A stretch of 64,000 bases of DNA from Leuconostoc litchii (GCF_008107645.1 NZ_SDGY01000001.1:186540-250539), one strand, 5' to 3'; counted from the stretch's first letter, positions 26,743-35,277 are shown. The notes: generated by a model not told the origin, from the sequence alone. A program made the numbers and translations.

Positions 26743-27444
26743 TTATTTTCTTTTTGATAGTTCTTTTGTTATTTCTTTTAATTCTTGTTTGATATCTTGT
26801 AATTCAGTTTTTAACAAATCATTTTCTTTTTCAGATTTCTCATCAACAAAGAACGCAGTTACAGTGCTTGTGACACTACCTATTAGACCAATACCTAATA
26901 TCATCAAGACAACAGCTATAAATCTGCCAATTTCTGTATGTGGTGATATATCGCCATATCCAACAGTAGTTGTGGTGGCTATGGCCCACCATAATGAATT
27001 CATATAGCTGACATTTTCAGCAACGGAATACATTTCAGCCCCAACTAATATTAGGACAACTGCGGTAATTATTAAATACATAAATCCATTTGTATTAAAG
27101 AAACGTTTGATATTTTTTTGTATTTTAGCAGTAAAACCAATAATTCTAATTAGGCGTAGTAATTTAATAACCCGCAACACTTTTAATACTCGGAATAAAT
27201 AAAATATTGAATCAAACGGAATAATTGCAAGTAAATCGAAAATATTGTGTTTGAAAAAATTTTTCTTGTCTTTTGATATATATAGTCTAGATAAATAATC
27301 AATCCAGAAGAATAGTAATATCAACTTATCCATATAATTATATGGATATAAATTGATATTAATCACATTTGATATATCTAATAAAGCCAAGGTAATAGAT
27401 GTAATTGAAAGAATAAGAACAACGGGGTAGTATATTTTTTTCAT
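26743..27444 (-). CDS. Voltage-gated potassium channel, six-helix type
   Basis: A 233-residue ion channel subunit that would form a tetramer. The selectivity filter TVGYGD is at residues 160-165 between S5 and S6. S4 carries basic residues at every third position (Arg85, Lys88, Arg91, Lys94, Arg97, Arg100), a complete voltage-sensor pattern, and S2/S3 contain acidic partners (FFWIDYLSR, NIFDLLAIIPFD). The C-terminus (about 205-233) is a Glu/Lys-rich coiled coil rather than an RCK domain. It stands alone; no regulator is nearby. Confidence 0.92.
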   Translation of the reverse strand: MKKIYYPVVLILSITSITLALLDISNVININLYPYNYMDKLILLFFWIDYLSRLYISKDKKNFFKHNIFDLLAIIPFDSIFYLFRVLKVLRVIKLLRLIRIIGFTAKIQKNIKRFFNTNGFMYLIITAVVLILVGAEMYSVAENVSYMNSLWWAIATTTTVGYGDISPHTEIGRFIAVVLMILGIGLIGSVTSTVTAFFVDEKSEKENDLLKTELQDIKQELKEITKELSKRK

Positions 27445-27591
27445 TAAATTTATTCACTAAATCTTTTAACGTGGATATTAGGCACGTGAGTTTATTCTAG
27501 TACACTTAAACATTTAATATAGCATTAGCAAGGAAATAATATAACAACTATGTTATATTAATATGTAAATACGTTACAAGGGGGAAATAAT

Positions 27592-27978
27592 ATGAAATCT
27601 TATCATGAATTTTGGTCAAAGATGTTTGTTTGGAATGCTACCGCTACGCGTACACAGTACTGGGTACCTGTGATTTTGAATTGGATTTTGGGTGGCATAT
27701 TAATGAATTTGGTTGAAAAACTACAAGGTCACTCAATTGAGGAAATTTATAATTTTAGTGATTTGTCGACTAATACAGTCGCTAAATTAATCGCATTTTT
27801 AATCTGGATTGCAACAATTACGCTAAAGGTACGTAGATTGCATGATACCAATCGTAGTGCAGGATGGATTTTGATACAATTTGTACCAATTATTGGAACG
27901 ATTTGGTTTTTTGTGTTAATGCTATTACCAACAACACCGGAATCACGTTGGACAAAAAACCAATCATATGTTGAATAA
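27592..27978 (+). CDS. DUF805 family membrane protein
   Basis: A 128-residue protein with the DUF805 signature VRRLHDTNRSAGW (about residues 81-93) and a preceding motif ATRTQYWVPVILNWI. Three to four membrane helices. Function is unknown. GGGGGAAA lies close to the ATG. It ends at a clear terminator. Confidence 0.88.
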   Translation: MKSYHEFWSKMFVWNATATRTQYWVPVILNWILGGILMNLVEKLQGHSIEEIYNFSDLSTNTVAKLIAFLIWIATITLKVRRLHDTNRSAGWILIQFVPIIGTIWFFVLMLLPTTPESRWTKNQSYVE

Positions 27979-28013
27979 AAAACGCCCTGAAGCAATTTTA
28001 GGGTGTTTTTTTT
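27977..28013 (+). terminator. Terminator of the DUF805 gene
   Basis: AAAAAACGCCCT pairs with AGGGTGTTTTTT (one G-U) and continues as a T-run. Confidence 0.85.
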
Positions 28014-28042
28014 ATTTATTAAATTCTTTATCACTGAATCGT

Positions 28043-29689
28043 TTATGAAAGAAACTTTTTATAAAAATCGGAAGTGTTGTTAAATTTATTTCTATATAAT
28101 ATATAAATTATCAGTAAAATCAGAGATATTAAGGAAATAAATAATGCTATTTTATCCGAAAGTGAATACTGATAACTTATTGATATTTGTGATATTCCTT
28201 TTGGTATAGTGATCAACGTTGTGCCGGTATTATTTGCACTACTTTTAGAGAGGTTATGATTGACTACTACTCGTTGGTTTGGATAATAATAAACAGGTAC
28301 TGATAAGTCATAGTCTTTCTCGTTTTTATTGTTGATTTTGATCGTATAATTATTTTCTCCAATTTTTACTTGAGCAACAACATTTTTATTTAAACTATTA
28401 ATACTTTGGGATAGAAGGTCTGCGTGTTCAGCAGCAGATATAGGTGTGTAATCTGTATGAAAATAATTAGCTGCTAATTTATTTGTGTAACGATCTCCTT
28501 CAAGTTGATTATAAGTTTTTTGAGGATCATTATACATGTCATGCACAGCAGAAAGATGTAAACATGTAATGGCCAATAATGCTACAACATAATAACTATT
28601 TTTAATACGCAATTTTGGTAGGGTGAATAGACTGAACGCCATTAGTATCAATGCAGTCGAAAATGCATTTAAACGCCATATAAATTGTATTTGTGCGAAG
28701 GGAGTATTATTAAATAAATGCCAAGGAAACAATGAAGAACTGCATAATAATAAAACAGTGCCATAATACAAAGTATATTTTTCGAATTTTGTTGCTTTGA
28801 AGTTACCATTTATAAACATTATGCCTGTTAAGCACAGAGTTAATATAACCAGAGCCCCCAAATTAGTATGTTGTATATGATTGTTTAACGAATCTACTAA
28901 CATTGAACCAAAATCAAATCCCTGTAATTTAAAAACAGGTGGTGTGCTTAAATTATTTTCCAGTGAATATGTAATAAACGGGACAATAAATGCTAAGCTA
29001 AGTAAAAATGAAGATAGTCCAGCGAATATCAAAGCAACTAAACGTTTCAAAATATTATTGCTTTTAGCTATACTGCATACCAGTGTTACTGTTAGCAACA
29101 GCGTTGCGATAACTGTTGAAAGAAGATGTGTATACAATAAAGCAGACATACCAAAAGATAGCCAATACCATTTCTTATAGTCGTCAAATATGACATAGTA
29201 TATACCAAGCAGCATCAAGGGTAAGAATGCCATTGCTACTGCTTCACCAACTGAGGATCTATAATAAACGTCATCCGTTCGATATAATGAAAAGGAGTAA
29301 GTAATGGCAAAGCATAGAGCGCTTATTTTATGTTTATTGATTTTATAAACTGAAAAATAACTAATGAGCATAGTCATTAGAGTTACAAACAAAAAGTAAA
29401 TTTTATAGCCTACGATTATGCTATGGGTAATTTTAAAAACAATGTACATAGGGGCTAAAAAAAGCCATGGATAAAATGGATTAATCATTGTGCCATGATG
29501 AGCGAAATTATTAAAATTAACAGGAGAAGATAGTACATTACTTAGTCCAATCGCTCGTGATAGATGAAACATCATGTCTTGATTATTGAAAGCTCTTAAT
29601 CCATTCATTCGGAACATAGGCAAACAATAAATAACACTCATTAATACCATGATTATGAATATAACGTAATTAGAATTTATTTTTTTCAT
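28043..29689 (-). CDS. Polytopic membrane protein, GT-C-like (YfhO-like)
   Basis: A 548-residue protein with about 11-12 N-terminal helices, a soluble domain at about 395-510 and one C-terminal helix with a basic tail. The first extracytoplasmic loop has NNQDMMFHLSRAIG, with an acidic residue as in GT-C glycosyltransferases. The overall plan resembles Gram-positive YfhO/GT-C proteins that modify cell-wall polymers, but I see no decisive motif and the substrate is unknown. It is a single gene divergent from the RNA and TetR gene to its right; no strong RBS was seen. Confidence 0.7.
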   Translation of the reverse strand: MKKINSNYVIFIIMVLMSVIYCLPMFRMNGLRAFNNQDMMFHLSRAIGLSNVLSSPVNFNNFAHHGTMINPFYPWLFLAPMYIVFKITHSIIVGYKIYFLFVTLMTMLISYFSVYKINKHKISALCFAITYSFSLYRTDDVYYRSSVGEAVAMAFLPLMLLGIYYVIFDDYKKWYWLSFGMSALLYTHLLSTVIATLLLTVTLVCSIAKSNNILKRLVALIFAGLSSFLLSLAFIVPFITYSLENNLSTPPVFKLQGFDFGSMLVDSLNNHIQHTNLGALVILTLCLTGIMFINGNFKATKFEKYTLYYGTVLLLCSSSLFPWHLFNNTPFAQIQFIWRLNAFSTALILMAFSLFTLPKLRIKNSYYVVALLAITCLHLSAVHDMYNDPQKTYNQLEGDRYTNKLAANYFHTDYTPISAAEHADLLSQSINSLNKNVVAQVKIGENNYTIKINNKNEKDYDLSVPVYYYPNQRVVVNHNLSKSSANNTGTTLITIPKGISQISISYQYSLSDKIALFISLISLILLIIYILYRNKFNNTSDFYKKFLS

Positions 29690-29861
29690 TTTATAACTTC
29701 GACTTTCATTAAAAATTGCACATACTTAGCAAGTATACTACAATTTTAACCTTGTTATTAAGAATTTTAAAATAATTAGGTAAAAACTAGCCATGATTTT
29801 AATATTTGTGTTTATTTTTTATTAGTCTAGGGTGTGCTTTCAAAATAATTGAATTACATTG

Positions 29862-29892
29862 TTGTGATATTCAGAGAAAATAGTGTTATGAT
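29862..29892 (+). promoter_or_regulatory. Putative promoter of the 29.9-kb RNA
   Basis: TTGTGA, a 19-bp spacer and TATGAT. Transcription would start at about 29899, right at the foot of the first stem of the RNA. Confidence 0.5.
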
Positions 29893-29899
29893 AATTTTA

Positions 29900-30044
29900 C
29901 GGTGATCTTTTCATTACTTCATTTTTTATTTCATAAGATCTTATTTTATTTCATTATTGGGGGATCACCATACATATTGGGCATATCGTGTATCAATATT
30001 TTTGGTACACGATGATGGTAAAAACACCGTTTAGGTGTTTTTTT
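29900..30044 (+). ncRNA. Putative structured small RNA with intrinsic terminator
   Basis: A 145-nt stretch with no ORF, bounded by a promoter and a terminator. Stem 1 is GGTGATC/GATCACC (29901-29907/29963-29969), closing a long U-rich loop with four TTCAT copies (near 29911, 29919, 29930 and 29951). Stem 2 is ATCGTGTA/TACACGAT (29985-29992/30006-30013). Stem 3 is the terminator AAAAACACC/GGTGTTTTT (30020-30028/30034-30042) ending in a T-run. The next gene begins 187 nt later, so this is more likely free-standing than a leader. I could not match it to 6S, tmRNA, RNase P, SRP or a riboswitch class I know. Confidence 0.5.
30020..30044 (+). terminator. Terminator of the putative small RNA
   Basis: AAAAACACC, a 5-nt loop (GTTTA), then GGTGTTTTTTT. 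Confidence 0.85.
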
Positions 30045-30143
30045 GTTGAGCGGGACTAATATTGATACTTCAGTGTACTAAAATTTTTATTTAATTTAAT
30101 ATCTTTATGTTATTATTACTACAGTAATGAACTAATATAGTAT

Positions 30144-30163
30144 CTGATAGGTTAATATATCAG
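30144..30163. promoter_or_regulatory. Candidate operator upstream of tetR
   Basis: The inverted repeat CTGATA-N8-TATCAG, 20 bp in all, lies 67 bp before the TetR start. Its size fits a TetR dimer site, which would imply autoregulation. This is inference. Confidence 0.4.
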
Positions 30164-30230
30164 CACTTAATTTTTATATTTGCCACATAAAGTATGGCTT
30201 CTCATATTATATTTAATCAGGAGTAGAACT

Positions 30231-30806
30231 ATGTCAAATAAAACGGATGCACGTGTTATACGTACAAAATATATTATTCAAACTGAAACAATTTTATTGC
30301 TATCGACTCAGCCGGATTTTTCTATCACAATGTTATTATCACGTGCTAACATAACACGAGGCACTTTTTACAAATATTATCGTAACAAAGAGCATCTGAT
30401 TTCAGAAATTAATGATGCTTTAATTAATGATCTGCTAGAACATACACAAGAGACTTTTAAAATCACAGATATGATTAATACGGTTAGTAAACAAGCTGCT
30501 TTTTATAATGCGGTTTTGAATCATGATATCGATAAATCATTTAGCGATACGCTGTATAGTCGATTACGTACGCAAATGGCAACACATACAAACGATTTAA
30601 GCGATGAAGAGAGAAGGGCACAGCAATACCAATGGGAAGTAATTAATGCTGGTTTCTGGGCAATTATGGCAAAATGGCTAGCTGATAACATGAATATTTC
30701 TCAAGTAGCTTTATTTGAAGAATTCACTGAGTTGTGGCGATTAAATACTAATACAGTGGCTAATAATGGGTTGAATTTATTTGACTTCAGTACTGATGAA
30801 ATTTAA
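30231..30806 (+). CDS. TetR/AcrR-family transcriptional regulator
   Basis: A 191-residue regulator. The N-terminal HTH spans about residues 10-60 and contains SRANITRGTFYKYYRNKEHL, the family signature. The rest is a ligand-binding domain rich in aromatic residues (YQWEVINAGFWAIMAKWLADN). CAGGAG stands before the ATG used; the longer ORF upstream has no RBS. No transporter or enzyme is adjacent in the same direction, so its target is unknown. Confidence 0.88.
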   Translation: MSNKTDARVIRTKYIIQTETILLLSTQPDFSITMLLSRANITRGTFYKYYRNKEHLISEINDALINDLLEHTQETFKITDMINTVSKQAAFYNAVLNHDIDKSFSDTLYSRLRTQMATHTNDLSDEERRAQQYQWEVINAGFWAIMAKWLADNMNISQVALFEEFTELWRLNTNTVANNGLNLFDFSTDEI

Positions 30807-30829
30807 ATGCTAGGCGTATTGTAGAAACA

Positions 30830-30858
30830 TTGACTTTAATAGGTAGTATTGGTATAAT
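30830..30858 (+). promoter_or_regulatory. Promoter of rplU-rpmA
   Basis: TTGACT, a 17-bp spacer and TATAAT. Confidence 0.85.
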
Positions 30859-30863
30859 TAAAC

Positions 30864-30952
30864 GGTTGTTAGCATAGCTACAACCACTCAGAACAGGTCA
30901 AAGCATGTTCGGGACAAGGGCCCGACCGCCTGGGATGGTGAGTCTAAGTATA
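30864..30952 (+). ncRNA. Ribosomal protein L21 leader
   Basis: The leader folds as GGTTGT/ACAACC at its 5' end, then a GAACA/TGTTC stem, a CGGG/CCCG stem around ACAAGG, and an ACTCA/TGAGT closing pair. The conserved single-stranded blocks AGGTCAAAGC and GGGATGGTGAGTCT resemble the L21 leader found before rplU in Firmicutes. It would let L21 repress its own operon. Confidence 0.75.
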
Positions 30953-30966
30953 AGGAGAAACCAATA

Positions 30967-31266
30967 ATGGCATACGCAATTATTGTAACTGGCGGCAAAC
31001 AATATAAAGTCGCTGAAGGTGACACAATCTTCGTTGAAAAGTTAGATGCAGAAGCAGGTGAAAAGGTTACTTTTGATCAAGTTGTATTGACGGATTCAAA
31101 GATTGGTACACCATTCGTTGAAGGTGCAAAGGTCGAAGGTACTGTGGAAAAGCAAGGTAAGCAAAAGAAAGTTATTACTTTCAAGTACCGTGCTAAGAAG
31201 CATTCACATACTAAGCAAGGCCACCGCCAACCATATACACGCGTGAAGATTGATTCAATCGCGTAA
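30967..31266 (+). CDS. rplU: Ribosomal protein L21 (bL21)
   Basis: A 99-residue large-subunit protein: [19 protein letters not shown] at the N-terminus and [19 protein letters not shown] in the C-terminal basic signature. AAGGAGA precedes the ATG. It is autoregulated through the leader and followed by rpmA after only 28 bp, with no prp gene between. Confidence 0.97.
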   Translation: MAYAIIVTGGKQYKVAEGDTIFVEKLDAEAGEKVTFDQVVLTDSKIGTPFVEGAKVEGTVEKQGKQKKVITFKYRAKKHSHTKQGHRQPYTRVKIDSIA

Positions 31267-31294
31267 TCATTACTTGTAAAGGAGAAATAGACTT

Positions 31295-31612
31295 ATGTTG
31301 ATGAATCAAGAAAACTTACAAATGTTCGCGCACCACAAAGGTGGCGGATCTTCAGCCAACGGTCGTGATTCAGCTGGTCGTCGTTTAGGAACTAAAGTTG
31401 CTGACGGACAAGACCTTACTGCTGGTTCAATCATTTACCGCCAACGTGGTACACACATCTATCCAGGCGTAAACGTTAAAAAGGGTGGAGATGACACATT
31501 GTTTGCTTTGACTGACGGTGTTGTTAAATTTGAACGTAAAGGTCGCGAAAAGCGCCAAGTATCTGTTTACACACGTGAACAATACAATGAAATTATTGCT
31601 GCTGCGAAGTAA
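31295..31612 (+). CDS. rpmA: Ribosomal protein L27 (bL27) with cleavable N-terminal extension
   Basis: A 105-residue protein (or 103 from the second ATG). The mature L27 begins at [21 protein letters not shown]. It is preceded by the extension ending NLQMF, which matches the LQxF-A cleavage motif for the protease Prp known in Firmicutes. Removal is needed for the flexible N-terminus to reach the peptidyl-transferase centre. AAGGAGA is upstream. Confidence 0.96.
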   Translation: MLMNQENLQMFAHHKGGGSSANGRDSAGRRLGTKVADGQDLTAGSIIYRQRGTHIYPGVNVKKGGDDTLFALTDGVVKFERKGREKRQVSVYTREQYNEIIAAAK

Positions 31613-31624
31613 GTAGTGGTTATT

Positions 31625-31668
31625 AAAAGACTAGCGTATTATGTTCATAATATGCTAGTCTTTTTACT
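31625..31668 (+). terminator. Terminator after rpmA
   Basis: An 18-position stem from AAAAGACTAGCG to its complement around GTTC, followed by a T-run. Confidence 0.9.
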
Positions 31669-31727
31669 TACAAAATATTATTGTAACAGATGTTATAATT
31701 AAATTAGTTACAAGAAAGAGGAATTAT

Positions 31728-32822
31728 ATGTCTAAATATTATGAGGCGCGTATAAGTAAGCTGCAAAAATTGTTGAAAAAGCTTAATTTGGACGGTATGA
31801 TTGTCTATCAGGGCTTTAATACAAAATATTTAACTGGTTTTGATGGTGGAACTGGTGATGGTGTTGTTGTTGTGGGCCGTGAACAAGTTCGTTTAATTAC
31901 TGATGCTCGATATGAAGAAGATTATAAAAATAGATTACCTGAAGGTGTTGGAATCGAAATCACACGTGATTACTATGGTGTTGCAGTGAAAACGGCAGAG
32001 GAATTTGGCATAAAAAAATTAGCCTTTGAAGCTGATATGCCTTATGATATTTATGATTATTTTGATGAAATGTTACCAGCTGATATTGATTTTGATGCGT
32101 TACCAAAAGCCATCGAAACATTACGTGAAGTAAAAGATGAAAAAGAATTAAAAGCTTTACGAAAAGCTGCTGAAGCCTCAATAAAAGCGTTTCAAGATTT
32201 GTTACCTTTTATTAAGCCAGGTAAAACAGAACAAGAAGTAGCTAATGAATTAGATAGACTCCAAAAATTATATGGTGCCCAAAAAGCATCATTTGACACA
32301 ATAGTGGCTTCTGGTTATCGATCAGCTTTGCCCCATGGAGAAGCAACTGAAAAAGTCATTCAAAGTGGTGAATTAGTGACAATTGACTTTGGCTACTATG
32401 TGGATGATTATACTTCTGATGTTACACGTACAATTGCTGTTGGTGATATTAATGATGAGTTGAAAAATATATATGCTGTTGTTAAGCAAGCTAATGAGAA
32501 TGCAGTTGCTGTTGTTAAGCCGGGAATCTCAGGTAGTGAAATTGACAAAGTTGCACGAGATTATATCATTGACCATGGTTACGGTGAACAATACAATCAC
32601 GGTGGTGGACACGGGGTTGGTTTAGATATTCATGAAGGACCATCAATCAGTCCCCGTTCGAGTGATGAAATGCAGGCTGGTCATTTACTAACTATTGAGC
32701 CCGGAATATATATTCCTAACCAAGGTGGGGTTCGTATTGAAGATGATGTCATTGTGACAGCCGATGGTTATGAAAATTTAACCGCAACATTAACTAAGGA
32801 ATTAATTATTATTGGGGATTAA
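31728..32822 (+). CDS. M24-family aminopeptidase (Xaa-Pro peptidase type)
   Basis: A cytosolic metallopeptidase of 364 residues that would remove the residue before a proline. The N-terminal creatinase-like domain spans about 1-130 and the pita-bread domain follows. Metal ligands lie in TIDFGYYVDDYTSDVTRT (two Asp), GGGHGVGLDIHE (His), TIEPGIY (Glu) and RIEDDV (Glu). It could be PepP or PepQ; the lone domain order fits aminopeptidase P of Firmicutes (YqhT-like). GAAAGAGGAA precedes the ATG. Confidence 0.92.
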   Translation: MSKYYEARISKLQKLLKKLNLDGMIVYQGFNTKYLTGFDGGTGDGVVVVGREQVRLITDARYEEDYKNRLPEGVGIEITRDYYGVAVKTAEEFGIKKLAFEADMPYDIYDYFDEMLPADIDFDALPKAIETLREVKDEKELKALRKAAEASIKAFQDLLPFIKPGKTEQEVANELDRLQKLYGAQKASFDTIVASGYRSALPHGEATEKVIQSGELVTIDFGYYVDDYTSDVTRTIAVGDINDELKNIYAVVKQANENAVAVVKPGISGSEIDKVARDYIIDHGYGEQYNHGGGHGVGLDIHEGPSISPRSSDEMQAGHLLTIEPGIYIPNQGGVRIEDDVIVTADGYENLTATLTKELIIIGD

Positions 32823-32823
32823 T

Positions 32824-33270
32824 ATGGGACAAGAGCGACTAGATTTTTTGGTGTTTTACCGCGGTAACCTAGTGGAAGGTTTTGATTACGTTTATGTTAA
32901 ACGTCAAGATGGTCGTGCTTTTTGGAAAAGTGAGTATAAGGCACAAGAAGCCAAAGATATTTTAGATAAGGATTTTATGTTTTATAATCCACATTTAAAT
33001 GATAAAGGAGAACCTTTTAACTGGCGTTACCGTGAAGATTGGGTTGATATGACAAAGGTTTGGGATCATTTTTCAGAAGAATCAATAGCTTATATCAAAA
33101 CTTGGTTAGATGAATATCGAGGTCCGGCTCATGACGACCCTAGTAAAAATGACGAGTGGGGTGTTCGATGGAAAGAACCGAATAATCAAGAAAAGTTAAT
33201 CTGGGGATTAAATGCTTTTCCAGCTAATTTAAATGATTTTAGTGATTTCCTATATCGATTTGGTAAATAA
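32824..33270 (+). CDS. Conserved-looking protein of unknown function, Trp-rich
   Basis: A 148-residue soluble acidic protein with no membrane segment or signal. It is unusually rich in aromatic residues (about nine Trp, e.g. NWRYREDWVDM and DEWGVRWKEP). I do not recognise the family. The ATG lies one base after the peptidase stop and has GGGGATT upstream; a start four codons earlier would overlap the peptidase. A terminator follows, so it is the last gene of the peptidase transcript. Confidence 0.75.
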   Translation: MGQERLDFLVFYRGNLVEGFDYVYVKRQDGRAFWKSEYKAQEAKDILDKDFMFYNPHLNDKGEPFNWRYREDWVDMTKVWDHFSEESIAYIKTWLDEYRGPAHDDPSKNDEWGVRWKEPNNQEKLIWGLNAFPANLNDFSDFLYRFGK

Positions 33271-33297
33271 AAAAGACGTCTTTTGGCGTCTTTTTAA
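33270..33297 (+). terminator. Terminator after the Trp-rich protein gene
   Basis: AAAAAGACG/CGTCTTTTT around an 8-nt loop. Confidence 0.85.
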
Positions 33298-33352
33298 ATG
33301 GTTAGGTGTAGAATTAGAATATAAATTATTTGAAATGCTAGAGAGGCAACAA

Positions 33353-34696
33353 ATGGGGATAATTCACTTATTACATACAAACGATATCCACTCACATTTT
33401 GAAAATTGGCCACGTATTTCGCGTTATTTATTAGAAAAACAGGCTGAATATGACGAGTCATTAACTTTTGATATTGGGGATGCGATAGATAGACTGCATC
33501 CATTGACGGAAGCAACGCTAGGAACAAGTAATGTGATGCTTATGAACCGTGTACATTATGATGGTGTGACAATCGGCAACAATGAAGGCCTTGTGTTTTC
33601 ACATCGTGCTATGAATCACTTGTATGATGATGCTAATTTTGACGTTTTGTTAGCTAATTTGAAAGAATTACCAAATAGTACGCAACCACAATGGGCTAAG
33701 AACTATAAAATAATAGTAGCAAATGATGGTACAAAAATAGGTGTTATTGGATTAACTGCACCGTATCAACTAACTTATCCAGCACTTGGGTGGCAGCCGA
33801 TTGCTGTTGACAAAACATTAGAGAAGTATTTACCAATTTTGCGTAGCCAAGTAGATGTCATTTTAGTACTGTCCCATTTAGGTTTACCTACCGATGAGCG
33901 GATTGCTGAAACATACGATGTAGATGTTATCATGGGTGCTCATACCCATCATTTATTGCCGCAAGGAAAGATGATTAATAAAACACTATTAGCAGCTGCA
34001 GGGCGCTACGGTGAAAATATCGGTGATATCAAATTAACAATCAAAGATCACAAAATAGTCGATAAATCAGCGACAACTACGCCTATCTATATGTTATCTG
34101 AACAAGATGATGATTATAAACAAATTCGTAGTTGGGTCACAGAGGGGAAGGCACTACTTGAAAGACAGTATATAGGCACTTTACCACGCGAAATTACAGT
34201 GGATGAACAAGTTTATGATAGTTTGCGTGCGTTAAAGCAATATTACGGGGTACCTGCTGCAATGATTTCTACAGGTATGTTTAGCGAAAGCTTACCAAAA
34301 GGGAAATTAAGTCGATATGAGTTGCTTGAAAGTATGCCACATTCTATTAATCCTATGCTACTTACCTTAAGTGGGCATAAAATCATTTCTTTGTTAAATA
34401 GTATCGAAGACCAAATAACGTATTTGTCTGATTATCCTATGAAAGGTAGTGGCTTTCGCGGTAAAATATTTGGTTATATGCGTTTTGATGGTATCGATCG
34501 TCAAAAAGATGGTCAAATTTTGTATAATGGAAAGATAATAGAAGAAAACAAGTTGTATAAAATAGCTACACTAGATCATTATAAGTGGATTCCCTTTTTT
34601 CCAGATATTGCCCAAGCGCCAGTGAAAATAGAGCTTAATCTAATTTTGCGTGAACTAATGGCCAATTATTATACTAATAAATATAAGGATAACTAA
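33353..34696 (+). CDS. Metallophosphatase / 5'-nucleotidase, YunD-like
   Basis: A 447-residue protein of the 5'-nucleotidase family. The N-terminal calcineurin-like domain (to about 220) has HTNDIHSHFENWPR, DIGDAIDR, TIGNNEG and MGAHTHH, the metal-binding motifs. The C-terminal substrate domain follows. There is no signal peptide, so it acts in the cytoplasm, unlike most UshA-type enzymes; that is the YunD arrangement. GAGAGG precedes the ATG used. It is followed by yutD after 2 bp. Confidence 0.85.
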   Translation: MGIIHLLHTNDIHSHFENWPRISRYLLEKQAEYDESLTFDIGDAIDRLHPLTEATLGTSNVMLMNRVHYDGVTIGNNEGLVFSHRAMNHLYDDANFDVLLANLKELPNSTQPQWAKNYKIIVANDGTKIGVIGLTAPYQLTYPALGWQPIAVDKTLEKYLPILRSQVDVILVLSHLGLPTDERIAETYDVDVIMGAHTHHLLPQGKMINKTLLAAAGRYGENIGDIKLTIKDHKIVDKSATTTPIYMLSEQDDDYKQIRSWVTEGKALLERQYIGTLPREITVDEQVYDSLRALKQYYGVPAAMISTGMFSESLPKGKLSRYELLESMPHSINPMLLTLSGHKIISLLNSIEDQITYLSDYPMKGSGFRGKIFGYMRFDGIDRQKDGQILYNGKIIEENKLYKIATLDHYKWIPFFPDIAQAPVKIELNLILRELMANYYTNKYKDN

Positions 34697-34698
34697 AA

Positions 34699-35199
34699 AT
34701 GGATCACGAAACATTAAAAGAGCGTACTCTTAAGCAACAAGAGGAACGAAAAAGCACTTATGAGGTTAAAAAACTAGGTAACGAAGTTGAAATTGATAGG
34801 TTAACATTAGAGATTGTTGAAAATTTTAAAGATGCATTTGACGTCGAAAAATTGGCCATTCGTTACACACCTTTGTTAGCGCAATATGATTACATTGTGG
34901 GTGACATTTCGGCGGACCAATTGCGTTTGAAAGGTTTTTACAATAATGACAAATCCGTAAATAACCAAGATAAAATCCAATCTTTGCAGGATTATTTATA
35001 CGAATATGTTAACTTTGGAGCACCATATTTTGTCTTAGAAAATGTTAATCCACGTGTTGTTGGGGACACAGAGCACCGCTTGAAAAGCAAAAATAAAAAC
35101 AAACGTCGTAAGCCAAACACTCATCAAAAAGAGACAAGAGCTAAGGCTGCTACGGTAAAACAGAAACGAAAAAAGACATTTGTTATTAAACAAAAATAA
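34699..35199 (+). CDS. yutD: YutD family protein (DUF1027)
   Basis: A 166-residue cytosolic protein of unknown function. The family core is DYIVGDISADQLRLKGFY (about 55-72) and LQDYLYEYVNFGAPYFVLEN (about 95-115). The C-terminal 45 residues are a Lys/Arg-rich tail that may bind nucleic acid. It is co-transcribed with the YunD-like gene and ends at a strong terminator. Confidence 0.85.
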   Translation: MDHETLKERTLKQQEERKSTYEVKKLGNEVEIDRLTLEIVENFKDAFDVEKLAIRYTPLLAQYDYIVGDISADQLRLKGFYNNDKSVNNQDKIQSLQDYLYEYVNFGAPYFVLENVNPRVVGDTEHRLKSKNKNKRRKPNTHQKETRAKAATVKQKRKKTFVIKQK

Positions 35200-35224
35200 G
35201 AGCCAAATCTGGCTCTTATTTTTT
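35195..35224 (+). terminator. Terminator of yutD
   Basis: AATAAGAGCCA/TGGCTCTTATT with a 4-nt loop and T-run. Confidence 0.9.
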
Positions 35225-35277
35225 AATATGATTTATTTTAAATAAAAAAAGCTACAAACTTAATTGTAACTTCTTTA

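Noticed and set aside
29900-30044. Identifying the structured RNA as 6S RNA
   Set aside because: 6S RNA is a long rod whose 5' and 3' ends pair; here stem 1 pairs the 5' end with an internal segment and two further hairpins follow.
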